From: Bacteroidales bacterium UBA6340
Lineage (GTDB): Bacteria > Bacteroidota > Bacteroidia > Bacteroidales > Paludibacteraceae
DNA length: 9,829 nucleotides
NCBI GenBank assembly: GCA_002440265.1
Contig: DJSG01000078.1
Location: forward strand, 1-9,829
Direction of reading: 5' to 3'
Shown here: piece after piece, positions 1 through 6,041 of the stretch
Layout: every line of letters begins with the position of its first letter
Numbering within the stretch: position 1 is the first letter of the stretch
Position numbers and translations under genes: made by a program
Notes under the pieces: generated by a model
Told to the model about the DNA's origin: nothing
Database searches by the model: none
What the model saw: the letters and a program-made list of their open reading frames with translations, nothing else

Positions 1-631
1 TCAGGGCTTTCAGTTTGCGCTCGATATCGTCCTCCAACTGTTGTTTTTGCTGTTCTATCTCGGTGGCGGACAAAGAGAGTGCGTCTATCTGCCGGATAAA
101 AGCGGATTGGTGTTCGGCTTGCAGGAACGATAAATCGCTGAAATCTCCCACCCGTTTCGGCACAAACAGGTTGTCTTTCGATACATAGTAAACGCCTACC
201 TCGTAGTGCAGTTGCCCATCGCTCTCCTCGTAGCCGTTTACGCCTATTGCTACCACCTCTCTATACGAATCGGCGTTGCGGAGAATGGCATCCGCATAAT
301 GCACGGCACCATTGACCGCATATTTGGCAATGTTCTGGTAGTGGGCGGTGTTGTCTTTCTTGGTATTCTCGATATTGCCTTGTGCGTCCAGCCGCTGCAA
401 CGCGCCGCGTGTGCCTTTCACCTCTATCATCACGGGTATATGGCGCAGGTCGGGTGTCTCTATCAGACATTTGATGTCGGGGTAGTTGGCTCCCGTGCCG
501 CCCTGTTTGCTCGGGGCTTCGCGCAGAGCCTTCTCTATCTCGGGGTTGATAGCCTGGGTCTTGGTGTAGTAGTTGCCTTCCAGTTGGCGTTTGCACCAGT
601 CTTCCACTTGTTCTTCTATACTTCGTGCCAT
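1..631 (-). CDS. N-terminal part of a probable type IIG restriction-modification enzyme (PD-(D/E)xK nuclease followed by N6-adenine methylase), cut by the window edge
   Basis: The frame is open from an ATG at 631-629 to the window edge, giving the first 210 residues. It begins MARSIEEQVEDWCKRQLEG and carries a PD-(D/E)xK nuclease signature: Pro51-Asp52 in NYPDIK, then Glu70-Val71-Lys72 in MIEVKG, 17 residues further on. Next come a GxNGYEE stretch (about 130-136), a predicted beta segment HYEVGVYYVSKDN (about 142-154) and a Gln/Glu-rich, probably coiled-coil segment (about 188-208) at the cut. From memory of the family, this N-terminal layout belongs to single-chain restriction-methylation proteins annotated as 'N-6 DNA methylase', in which a target-modifying N6-adenine methylase domain follows. 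That domain is not visible here, so the class is inferred. No Shine-Dalgarno is seen. The start was chosen because it fits the family N-terminus and follows the signal-rich leader at 648-977. It could also be a stand-alone nuclease. Confidence 0.72.
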   Translation of the reverse strand, partial: MARSIEEQVEDWCKRQLEGNYYTKTQAINPEIEKALREAPSKQGGTGANYPDIKCLIETPDLRHIPVMIEVKGTRGALQRLDAQGNIENTKKDNTAHYQNIAKYAVNGAVHYADAILRNADSYREVVAIGVNGYEESDGQLHYEVGVYYVSKDNLFVPKRVGDFSDLSFLQAEHQSAFIRQIDALSLSATEIEQQKQQLEDDIERKLKAL

Positions 632-647
632 AGGGCGGATGTGTTGG

Positions 648-679
648 TTTTTATGCAGTTTGCTGTACCTGCATAAAAA
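648..679. repeat. Perfect 11-bp inverted repeat just upstream of the restriction-modification gene
   Basis: The arms TTTTTATGCAG (648-658) and CTGCATAAAAA (669-679) are perfect inverted repeats around a 10-nt spacer. The repeat ends 16 bp before the R-M start codon at 631. It shares its A-run with the U-tract of the terminator-like hairpin at 675-708. It may be an operator for a repressor, since many R-M genes are controlled by small DNA-binding proteins or by the enzyme itself, or an RNA hairpin in the leader. Its function is inferred; the symmetry is seen directly. Confidence 0.6.
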
Positions 680-708
680 ATGCGGACTTGACGTCTGCCA
701 ATTCCGCA
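675..708 (-). terminator. Intrinsic (rho-independent) terminator or attenuator hairpin
   Basis: Read on the minus strand, TGCGGA (708-703) pairs with TCCGCA (686-681). An A/G mismatch follows inside, then TTG (701-699) pairs with CAA (690-688), leaving an 8-nt loop. Six consecutive U residues (680-675) follow the stem directly. A GC-rich stem with an adjoining U-run is the standard intrinsic terminator form. It lies about 270 nt downstream of the promoter at 982-1013 and 44 nt before the R-M start codon, so it would either end a small RNA or control read-through into the gene. Confidence 0.62.
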
Positions 709-748
709 ACTTGGGGCTCTCGCATTGCCTATAGGGTCGGAACTGGCA

Positions 749-810
749 ACACGAAAGCCCACATCGGATATAAGTACGCACGACATACACCTATCTCTGC
801 ACACGAAAGC
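749..810 (-). repeat. Two direct copies of a 10-nt motif, GCTTTCGTGT on the transcribed strand
   Basis: The motif (ACACGAAAGC on the plus strand) occurs exactly at 749-758 and 801-810, 52 bp apart. The copy at 801-810 forms the whole loop of a 5-bp stem TCTGC/GCAGA. The copy at 749-758 is flanked by short complementary bases (GGC/GCC), so it can also be displayed in a small loop. A duplicated single-stranded motif is often a protein- or RNA-binding site, as in regulatory RNAs with repeated loops; that role is inferred. Confidence 0.45.
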
Positions 811-981
811 GCAGAACATAGGCATACAAGATACTCATACCTTGCAGGCGTTCATTGTTGCTGAGTCCTGAACCCTTTGGAAACTTGCGAGATTTCAAGT
901 TGTCAGAACAGAGCGTCAATAAACGCTGTTAATAAATACATTTGAAAGGTCATCTGCCGAACAGACGCAGCCTTTCGGGTG

Positions 982-1013
982 CAAAGATACTGCTTTCTAA
1001 TGGATTATGCAAA
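982..1013 (-). promoter_or_regulatory. Bacteroidota sigma-AB-type promoter reading left
   Basis: On the minus strand TTTG (1013-1010) is followed after exactly 20 bp by TATCTTTG (989-982), matching the Bacteroidota consensus TTTG-N19..21-TAnnTTTG. The expected transcription start is a few bases further on, near 977. The transcript would begin with a GAAAGG/CCTTTC hairpin. It is the only good promoter I see for the RNA at 675-977 and for the R-M gene. Confidence 0.75.
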
Positions 1014-1126
1014 TACCTGTAGGGTAACTGCACTAAACATCAATGTATCCATATATGATAGGAATGCATTGTTAGGATTTTGGTTGTATACCGGCATATG
1101 AAAAAAACAAGGCAACCGCCAAGCAA

Positions 1127-1134
1127 TATCTTTG
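1127..1134 (+). promoter_or_regulatory. Promoter-like -7 box TATCTTTG reading right, without a matching -33 box
   Basis: TATCTTTG matches the TAnnTTTG box, but the place where TTTG should be (about 1103-1106) is an A-run. The surrounding 13 bp (1123-1135) are an inverted copy, with one mismatch, of the bases around the left-facing promoter (981-993). If active, it would start transcription just before the ATG at 1143. Confidence 0.25.
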
Positions 1135-1142
1135 CTGACAGA

Positions 1143-1292
1143 ATGTTTTTTACACGCAGTTTTGTTAAAACAAATTATAGTACGCTAATATGCACATATC
1201 CCCGAGAGAACTCCGAGAGAACCCCGAGCAAATACAGGCGAATCTTCCTTCGTACCGCACCTCGTGATGGTGTGATTGTTAAATTATTATAA
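1143..1292 (+). other. Possible 49-aa basic peptide, doubtful gene
   Basis: A plus-strand frame from ATG 1143 to TAA 1292 would encode a 49-residue peptide rich in Arg and Lys, with central motif PRENSERTPSKYRRIFLRT. It lies immediately after a TATCTTTG box at 1127-1134, so a nearly leaderless transcript is imaginable. The central residues are encoded by an 11-bp tandem repeat (1202-1223), which makes the frame less convincing. It faces the end of the patatin gene. No family is recognised. The rest of 1014-1349 contains no other frame I would accept. Confidence 0.2.
1202..1228. repeat. Short tandem repeat, 11-bp unit CCGAGAGAACY, about 2.5 copies
   Basis: CCGAGAGAACT (1202-1212) is followed directly by CCGAGAGAACC (1213-1223) and a partial third unit CCGAG (1224-1228). 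The two full units differ only in the last base. It lies in the otherwise empty stretch between the R-M promoter and the patatin gene. Copy-number change is possible. It may be a fragment of a larger repeated element, which cannot be judged from one copy. Confidence 0.6.
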
Positions 1293-1309
1293 CATCGCAA
1301 TAAGAATCC

Positions 1310-1335
1310 TCTTTGGCAAATCTCCTCGGCAAATC
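1310..1335. repeat. Imperfect 13-bp tandem duplication downstream of the patatin gene
   Basis: TCTTTGGCAAATC (1310-1322) and TCCTCGGCAAATC (1323-1335) are adjacent and match at 11 of 13 positions. They begin 15 bp after the patatin stop codon in its 3' flank. No stem-loop terminator is seen here. It is probably a replication-slippage product of no known function. Confidence 0.5.
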
Positions 1336-1349
1336 ACATCATTGCATGC

Positions 1350-2195
1350 TCATTTCCCTTGGAGATACGCCTCCAATTGCCCCCATTCGCGGGTGGCATC
1401 GCGGAGCCCGAGGTGATAGACCTGCTTCAAATGGAGCGGATTGCGCTCCAATCGGCGTACGGGCAACAGCGTCTCTGGTGAGAATACAAATATCTTCCCC
1501 TCTTCTTTCAGCCGGCGAACCTGTTGCATACGCTTGTTGTAGTTGCTGCTACGCACACGGAGAGCCTGTTGCAGGTTCTTATCCCGCGGGTAGAATATCT
1601 TGCTGAGCCAATACATATGTTCGTTAAGGCGGAACTCTATCGGGCGCGTCAGCACCACAACCACCTTGTCACACCCCTCCTCAAACGCCTTGTCCAAAGG
1701 GATATTATCTACCAGTCCGCCGTCCAAATACTCGTTGCCGTCAATGCGTACAGGGCGCGAAATAAACGGCAGCGTCCCCGATGCACGGAGCCAATCCATC
1801 TGCTTGAGGCAGTTGTTTATACGCTTGTATTCGGCTTTCCCCGTGCGGACATTGGTCACCGTGGCAAAGACCGTGGTCTTGGATGCTTCGTATGCCGCCT
1901 CGTCGAATGGCGCAAGTTCGTAGGGAATACGGCGATAGGAGAAATCCACATTCACCATATTGCCCGTGCGGATGAGCGAGCGGATGGAGACATAGTTGGG
2001 GTTGTCGCAGTAGCGGTAGTTGTAGTCAAAGGCTCTGCCGCGTTGCTTGGAGGGCAGGTTGACACCAAACAATGCCCCTGCGGACGTACCGCACAGCACA
2101 TCGGGTTCAAAACCTTTGTCCATCATCACATCCAATACCCCGCACGTATATATCCCGCGCATACCGCCGCCTTCCAACACAAGACCTGTCTTCAT
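1350..2195 (-). CDS. Patatin-like phospholipase / acyl-ester hydrolase (RssA/YjjU-like)
   Basis: A 281-residue protein with the complete patatin catalytic set: glycine-rich oxyanion loop EGGGMRG (8-14), nucleophile elbow GTSAG with Ser38, and catalytic Asp158 in DGG (158-160). Such enzymes use a Ser-Asp dyad to cleave acyl chains from phospholipids or other lipids. No signal peptide is present, so it should act in the cytoplasm or at the inner face of the membrane. The start is the ATG at 2195-2193 because the protein then begins MKTGLVLEGGG, the usual family N-terminus. The longer frame from 2276 would read through the promoter at 2224-2255. The C-terminal third (about 185-281) is basic and resembles the YjjU-type extension. 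The length is normal for bacterial patatins. It follows the lipid operon but has its own promoter, and a link to the aryl-polyene lipid is only suggested by position. Confidence 0.9.
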   Translation of the reverse strand: MKTGLVLEGGGMRGIYTCGVLDVMMDKGFEPDVLCGTSAGALFGVNLPSKQRGRAFDYNYRYCDNPNYVSIRSLIRTGNMVNVDFSYRRIPYELAPFDEAAYEASKTTVFATVTNVRTGKAEYKRINNCLKQMDWLRASGTLPFISRPVRIDGNEYLDGGLVDNIPLDKAFEEGCDKVVVVLTRPIEFRLNEHMYWLSKIFYPRDKNLQQALRVRSSNYNKRMQQVRRLKEEGKIFVFSPETLLPVRRLERNPLHLKQVYHLGLRDATREWGQLEAYLQGK

Positions 2196-2223
2196 TGCTC
2201 TGTTTATGTAACCAATTATGCCG

Positions 2224-2255
2224 CAAAGGTACATTTTATTTGTCATATATGCAAA
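2224..2255 (-). promoter_or_regulatory. Bacteroidota promoter of the patatin gene
   Basis: On the minus strand TTTG (2255-2252) and TACCTTTG (2231-2224) are separated by exactly 20 bp, a full consensus match. Transcription would start near 2219, leaving a leader of about 23 nt before ATG 2195 with no Shine-Dalgarno. It lies in the gap after the MMPL stop codon at 2279. No terminator separates the two genes, so read-through from the operon is also possible. Confidence 0.8.
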
Positions 2256-2278
2256 ATGACCTGCACGCCTCATCACAT

Positions 2279-4735
2279 TTACTTTCGTGCACGATGTTTG
2301 CCTGTGCCTCTCTTGCCCAAAGACCTTTTGACGGCAAACAGCAGCGGCGGGATGGTGAATGCCATCAGCACCACGCTGGTCATACCGATAAGGGTGACCG
2401 CTCCCAGGGAGTGCATGGCAGGGTGCTTGGCGAAGACGAGAACACCGATACCGATGAGCATGATGAGTGCGGAAAGCAGGATTTCGCTGCGGAACTGCGG
2501 CAGGATGGTCTTGCCCGTTCTGCGCTCATACTCCAAGCCATCCACCATAAAGATGGTGTAGTCGTCGCCCTGCCCGAAGACAAAAGTGGCAAGAATGATG
2601 TTGATGATATTGAATTGAATACCAAACAAGTGCATGAGTCCGAGAATCCATATCCACGATATTGCCATAGGCACAAACGCCACCACAGCCAACCAAAGGT
2701 TGCGGAAACTGCACCATAAGAAGATGAACACTATCAGGGAGCAGGCAATACCGATATAGTCGAAGTTCTCCGACAGGGAGGAAGTGATTTGGCTGTTCAC
2801 CTGCTCAATGGTAAAGGCGGTATGATGAGTACTGAGCCGGCTGAGGACGGTCTGCTCATTGGCAACGGGTACGGACAACTTGTCCACCAAGAGCATACTG
2901 CCCGAGGTGGCAGATGTGTGGTAGTAACCATGAAAGAACAACTCTGCAAACGACCGGAAATAAGCGAAATCACGTGGCGTATAGGCGGTATTCAGCGTAG
3001 AGAAGAAGCCGTCAAAAGCATTTGCTGAAAAGCCCAAGTGCGAGGAAGCAGCGGTGATTTGTGCGGTCAGTTGGTCGCGATGTTGCGTACAGAACCGCTG
3101 CCAGCGTTGCAGCCGCTGTTGTTGTGTGGGCAGAGAGGGCAAATAGGATACGGCAGAGTGGCAGGCGGTAATGAGACTATCCGCGAGCCATGCGTCCAAT
3201 GTAGGTTGCAGTTGCTCACTCTGTGCCGCAAGGTCCGACCAATCAGTGCCTTCATATACGATATATGCCGTGTGGTTACTGCTGCTGCCACCGGTGAGCG
3301 AAGCGAAATAAGCAATGTCGTTCCGCTGTTGCGTGGTCATATAGTTGATATTCGACAGGTTGGAGTCGAAAGACACAGAGGGGCAGAAGAATACAAGTAC
3401 AAGAGTGATGATGCCGATGGCTATCATGGCAAGACGGCTGTTGTGCAGCGAGTATTTGCTCAAGAAGGGAAGTATGGGGCGTTGGTACTCCGCGAACTGC
3501 TTCTGTGCGGGCAGCATGTGCGGCAGATAAATGACGGAGAAAAGAATGGTACCGACAAGCATTGCTGCGGCAAATATACCCAAGTCGCGCAGCGCCACTG
3601 CCCGCAGAGGAAGCAACGTGAGAAAGGCTGCCATCGTGGTGATATTGCCTATCACGAGCGGGGATACGACCTCTTTGATGTTGGTGCGGGTGTCCTGCGT
3701 GTAGCGTCTGTGTACCACCACATGGAGCGGGTAGTTGACAGCAATACCAATGATGATAGTGCCAATGCCGATAACTATCAGCGACACGCTGTGGCACACC
3801 ACGGCGACAACGGCAATGCCGAAGAGCATACCGAATGTCACGGTGAGGAGTACGTACAGGATTTCCTTGGGATGGCGGAATGTGAACAGCAGCAAGAGTA
3901 TGATAAGCAGCAGGGCCAGCCCGATAGCCATAATACTGTCCCGCTTGATTTGCTGTGCATTGCCCACGGCAATCACGGGTGCCCCCAGGAGGCGGACACC
4001 TATACCCGTATGGGCAGACATAGTGGCACGGGCTATATCGTCCAATTGCTGCACCAGAAGGGCGTTGTGTTGCGTCTCGGAAGCCCCGTAGGGAGTGGTG
4101 ATATAGGCAAAAGCAAACCGCCCGTCGGCGGACATCATATATCCGTCGGTAGAAGTAAAATGGTCTGACACGGGCATAAAACCTTTGAGCCGCTGCAGCA
4201 CAGGGCTGAACAGATTGAGAGGGTCTGCCTGTATGCGGCTGACGGCAAAAGAGGACAGCGGCAAGAGTAGTTGTTGCTTGTCGGCTTGCAGTTGGGTCGG
4301 TATATAGTCGGGGTGCGCCAACAGACTGTCCATTCTCGCATAGTCATCAGCAGTGAGGAAGTACGGGATATTGCGATACACCCAATCAATGCCGTCCAAA
4401 TACTGCTGCATATCCACTTGTGTGGTGAGGGACGGCATAGAATCACCCATAGACAGGTAGCGCGTCTGGTAGTCGTCCACAGCATCCAACAGGCGGGAGG
4501 TGTTGGCAGCAGTGTCCTCAAATACAATCATAATGCGCTCGGCATCGGAGAACTCCTGGTAGAGTTGCATAGCCCGTTGGTTGCGTGCGTCCAAGGGCAG
4601 GAAGTCGGATATGTCTTCGGAGAACGATATGGTGGCGGACAGCCCTGCCAACACTACGCACACAAGCAGCAGACTGCCCCACAATACAGGGCGGTGCCGC
4701 GCGAAATAATCGTAGATGGCAAGAATGAGTTTCAT
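2279..4735 (-). CDS. MMPL/RND-family lipid exporter of an aryl-polyene/flexirubin-type locus
   Basis: An 818-residue inner-membrane protein with the duplicated RND layout: TM1 (about 17-36), periplasmic domain (37-265), TM2-6 (about 268-410), TM7 (about 434-452), second periplasmic domain (453-658) and TM8-12 (about 660-802). The early motif FSEDISDFLP (38-47), just after TM1, is typical of MMPL proteins in aryl-polyene loci. Proton-relay motifs sit at equivalent places in each half: GIAVNY (330-335) in the first and GQGDDY (721-726) in the second, so the first half has Asn where Asp is usual. The family exports lipids or polyketide-lipids using the proton gradient; here the likely cargo is the polyene lipid, handed on to LolA. 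The start is the ATG at 4735, one base after the ligase stop (TGATATG), implying translational coupling. The frame extends 24 codons further upstream, but that segment lies inside the ligase gene. Confidence 0.88.
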   Translation of the reverse strand: MKLILAIYDYFARHRPVLWGSLLLVCVVLAGLSATISFSEDISDFLPLDARNQRAMQLYQEFSDAERIMIVFEDTAANTSRLLDAVDDYQTRYLSMGDSMPSLTTQVDMQQYLDGIDWVYRNIPYFLTADDYARMDSLLAHPDYIPTQLQADKQQLLLPLSSFAVSRIQADPLNLFSPVLQRLKGFMPVSDHFTSTDGYMMSADGRFAFAYITTPYGASETQHNALLVQQLDDIARATMSAHTGIGVRLLGAPVIAVGNAQQIKRDSIMAIGLALLLIILLLLFTFRHPKEILYVLLTVTFGMLFGIAVVAVVCHSVSLIVIGIGTIIIGIAVNYPLHVVVHRRYTQDTRTNIKEVVSPLVIGNITTMAAFLTLLPLRAVALRDLGIFAAAMLVGTILFSVIYLPHMLPAQKQFAEYQRPILPFLSKYSLHNSRLAMIAIGIITLVLVFFCPSVSFDSNLSNINYMTTQQRNDIAYFASLTGGSSSNHTAYIVYEGTDWSDLAAQSEQLQPTLDAWLADSLITACHSAVSYLPSLPTQQQRLQRWQRFCTQHRDQLTAQITAASSHLGFSANAFDGFFSTLNTAYTPRDFAYFRSFAELFFHGYYHTSATSGSMLLVDKLSVPVANEQTVLSRLSTHHTAFTIEQVNSQITSSLSENFDYIGIACSLIVFIFLWCSFRNLWLAVVAFVPMAISWIWILGLMHLFGIQFNIINIILATFVFGQGDDYTIFMVDGLEYERRTGKTILPQFRSEILLSALIMLIGIGVLVFAKHPAMHSLGAVTLIGMTSVVLMAFTIPPLLFAVKRSLGKRGTGKHRARK

Positions 4736-4736
4736 A

Positions 4737-6026
4737 TCAGCGCAGGTCGATAAACTTGACAGGTTTGCGTGCTTGGGCAGGGAAATTGATATGCTGAATG
4801 GTGTCAAACGGCAACACTTCCACCCTGGGTGCTACGCGCAAGCGGGAGCGGAACTTGTCCTTCAAGTCTTTGATGACGAACTCATCGCTGAGGTCGGGGC
4901 GGGTACTCACCTGCACAATCACCTCATCGGTACCTGCATCGGAGTTGCAGACCTTCACTACGTAGTTGGCTACATAGTCGGTGTTGTCAAGTACATCGTT
5001 GATAGCAGGCGGGTAGATGGTGGTACCCTTGAGTTTTATCATATTGTTCTTTCTGCCTATGATAGGCGTCAGGCGGTAGGAGTTACGCCCGCAGCGGCAA
5101 GGTTCCGCCACCTTGGTTGCCATATCTCCCGTGCGGAAGCGCAGCAGCGGCATACCTTCCACACCCAGTGTGGTGATTACCACCTCCCCGCTCTGCCCGT
5201 CAGGTACAGGCATATTGTCTTCCCCGATAATTTCCACTATAATCAGTTCGGGGTGTACGTGTCCCCCGCAGCCGAACTCACACTCGGAGAATGTGGCGGA
5301 CATCTCTGTGGAAGAGTAGGTGGCAAACAGTTGCACCTCTGGCCATTTGTCGTGTATTCTCTGTCCTAACAGGTTCAGATGGAACTGCTGGTCGCGCAGT
5401 CCCTCGCCTATTCCGATAATCTTGCGCACAGAGGAGTGCCGGTAGTCGATATGGTTCTGCTCGGCATATTCTATCAGTCGCAGGATAAAAGACGGCACGC
5501 ACATAATGGCATTGGGTCTGATGCGCATGATAGTGTCCCATTGCAGTTCGGGTATGCCGTTGCCTACACGGATGACTCCCGCTCCCAAGTCCCGCAGTCC
5601 CAACCAATATGCCAAGCCTGCCATAAAACGCTTGTCTATGGTGGTCATCAGTTGCACGATGTCGCCCTTGCGTATTCCCGCACAGGCAAAGGACTTGTGT
5701 TCGTTGTATGCCAACCGTTGCAGGTCATGCTCCGTGCAGCCGAAGGTTACAGGTTCGCCCAGTGTTCCCGATGTGGTGATATAGTCAATGATGTCCTGCT
5801 TGGGTACACAGAGAAAGTCCTCGTTATACAGTTGCAGGTCTTTCTTTTCCGTGAAGGGCAGACGCTGCAGGTCTGCTATGGTCTGTATCGACTCGGGGGC
5901 TATGCCTGTGCAGGCAAACATTCTCTTATAGTAGGGGCTGTGTGCTGCCAGATAGGCAATCTGTTTGCGCAGCAAGTCCTCTTGGTAGCGTGCAATCTCT
6001 TGCGGTGAAGCGTATTCTATATCCAT
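4737..6026 (-). CDS. PaaK-like adenylate-forming acid:CoA/ACP ligase
   Basis: A 429-residue ANL-superfamily enzyme of the phenylacetate-CoA ligase group, matching the family's usual length. Visible motifs are the ATP-binding loop TTSGTLGEP (84-92), YSSTE (237-241), GEVVITTL (280-287), RTGD (298-301), the hinge region GRKNNMIKLKG (324-334) and a C-terminal Lys421 in ARKPVKFIDLR at the position of the PaaK catalytic lysine. Such enzymes form an acyl-adenylate and pass the acyl group to a thiol. In aryl-polyene and flexirubin clusters the homologue activates the aromatic starter acid and probably loads an acyl carrier protein. Cys249, Cys253, Cys310 and Cys312, plus His256 and His258, could form a metal site. 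The enzyme is cytosolic. It starts 15 bp after the hydrolase stop, and its stop codon is one base from the MMPL start. The exact acid is unknown; phenylacetate or 4-hydroxybenzoate-like acids are alternatives. Confidence 0.88.
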   Translation of the reverse strand: MDIEYASPQEIARYQEDLLRKQIAYLAAHSPYYKRMFACTGIAPESIQTIADLQRLPFTEKKDLQLYNEDFLCVPKQDIIDYITTSGTLGEPVTFGCTEHDLQRLAYNEHKSFACAGIRKGDIVQLMTTIDKRFMAGLAYWLGLRDLGAGVIRVGNGIPELQWDTIMRIRPNAIMCVPSFILRLIEYAEQNHIDYRHSSVRKIIGIGEGLRDQQFHLNLLGQRIHDKWPEVQLFATYSSTEMSATFSECEFGCGGHVHPELIIVEIIGEDNMPVPDGQSGEVVITTLGVEGMPLLRFRTGDMATKVAEPCRCGRNSYRLTPIIGRKNNMIKLKGTTIYPPAINDVLDNTDYVANYVVKVCNSDAGTDEVIVQVSTRPDLSDEFVIKDLKDKFRSRLRVAPRVEVLPFDTIQHINFPAQARKPVKFIDLR

Positions 6027-6041
6027 ATTCGTGTATGTTAT

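Larger units (their letters stand above)
675..977 (-). ncRNA. Candidate structured RNA of about 300 nt (stand-alone small RNA or long regulatory leader of the R-M gene)
   Basis: The boundaries are the expected transcription start just after the promoter at 982-1013 and the terminator at 675-708. Stem-loops seen in transcript order are: GAAAGG/CCTTTC (976-971 with 949-944) enclosing TCTG/CAGA; AACAGCGT/ACGCTGTT with a 2-nt bulge (930-908); AACTTG/CAAGTT (901-882); AGGGTTCA/TGAACGCCT with one bulged base (876-846); CCTAT+TCTGC paired with GCAGA+ATAGG around a 10-nt loop (822-790); TTGCC/GGCAA (749-725); and the terminator. The 10-nt loop motif GCTTTCGTGT occurs a second time at 758-749. No open frame inside looks like a real protein. 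I do not recognise it as tRNA, tmRNA, RNase P RNA, 6S RNA or SRP RNA. The structure is read by eye, without an energy calculation, and the RNA may continue into the R-M gene by read-through. Confidence 0.5.

Noticed and set aside
616..825. 69-codon minus-strand frame across the leader and into the start of the R-M gene
   Set aside because: It has Cys-rich, low-complexity composition without domain features, overlaps the R-M start in another frame and runs through the terminator hairpin and palindrome, which better explain the sequence.
675..977. tRNA, tmRNA, RNase P RNA or retron msr-msd in the leader region
   Set aside because: No cloverleaf with CCA, no tmRNA-like tag frame or GGGGCU start, no RNase P core motifs that I recognise, and no reverse transcriptase gene nearby.
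1202..1335. CRISPR-like array
   Set aside because: The repeats are 11-13 bp and directly adjacent, without spacers, and no cas gene is present.
2196..2276. 27-residue N-terminal extension of the patatin protein
   Set aside because: It would be encoded by the promoter -33 and -7 boxes and the expected leader. The family N-terminus fits the ATG at 2195.
1524..2561. Long plus-strand open frame (345 codons) opposite the patatin gene and the end of the MMPL gene
   Set aside because: It is antisense to two well-supported genes, crosses the patatin promoter, and its translation shows no recognisable domain.
3038..4168. Plus-strand open frame of 376 codons opposite the MMPL gene
   Set aside because: Shadow of the coding strand: His/Gly/Arg-rich translation without domain structure, while the minus strand shows a complete RND transporter.
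4736..4807. 24-residue N-terminal extension of the MMPL protein
   Set aside because: It lies wholly inside the 3' end of the ligase gene. The ATG at 4735 directly follows the ligase stop and gives a normal N-terminus before TM1.
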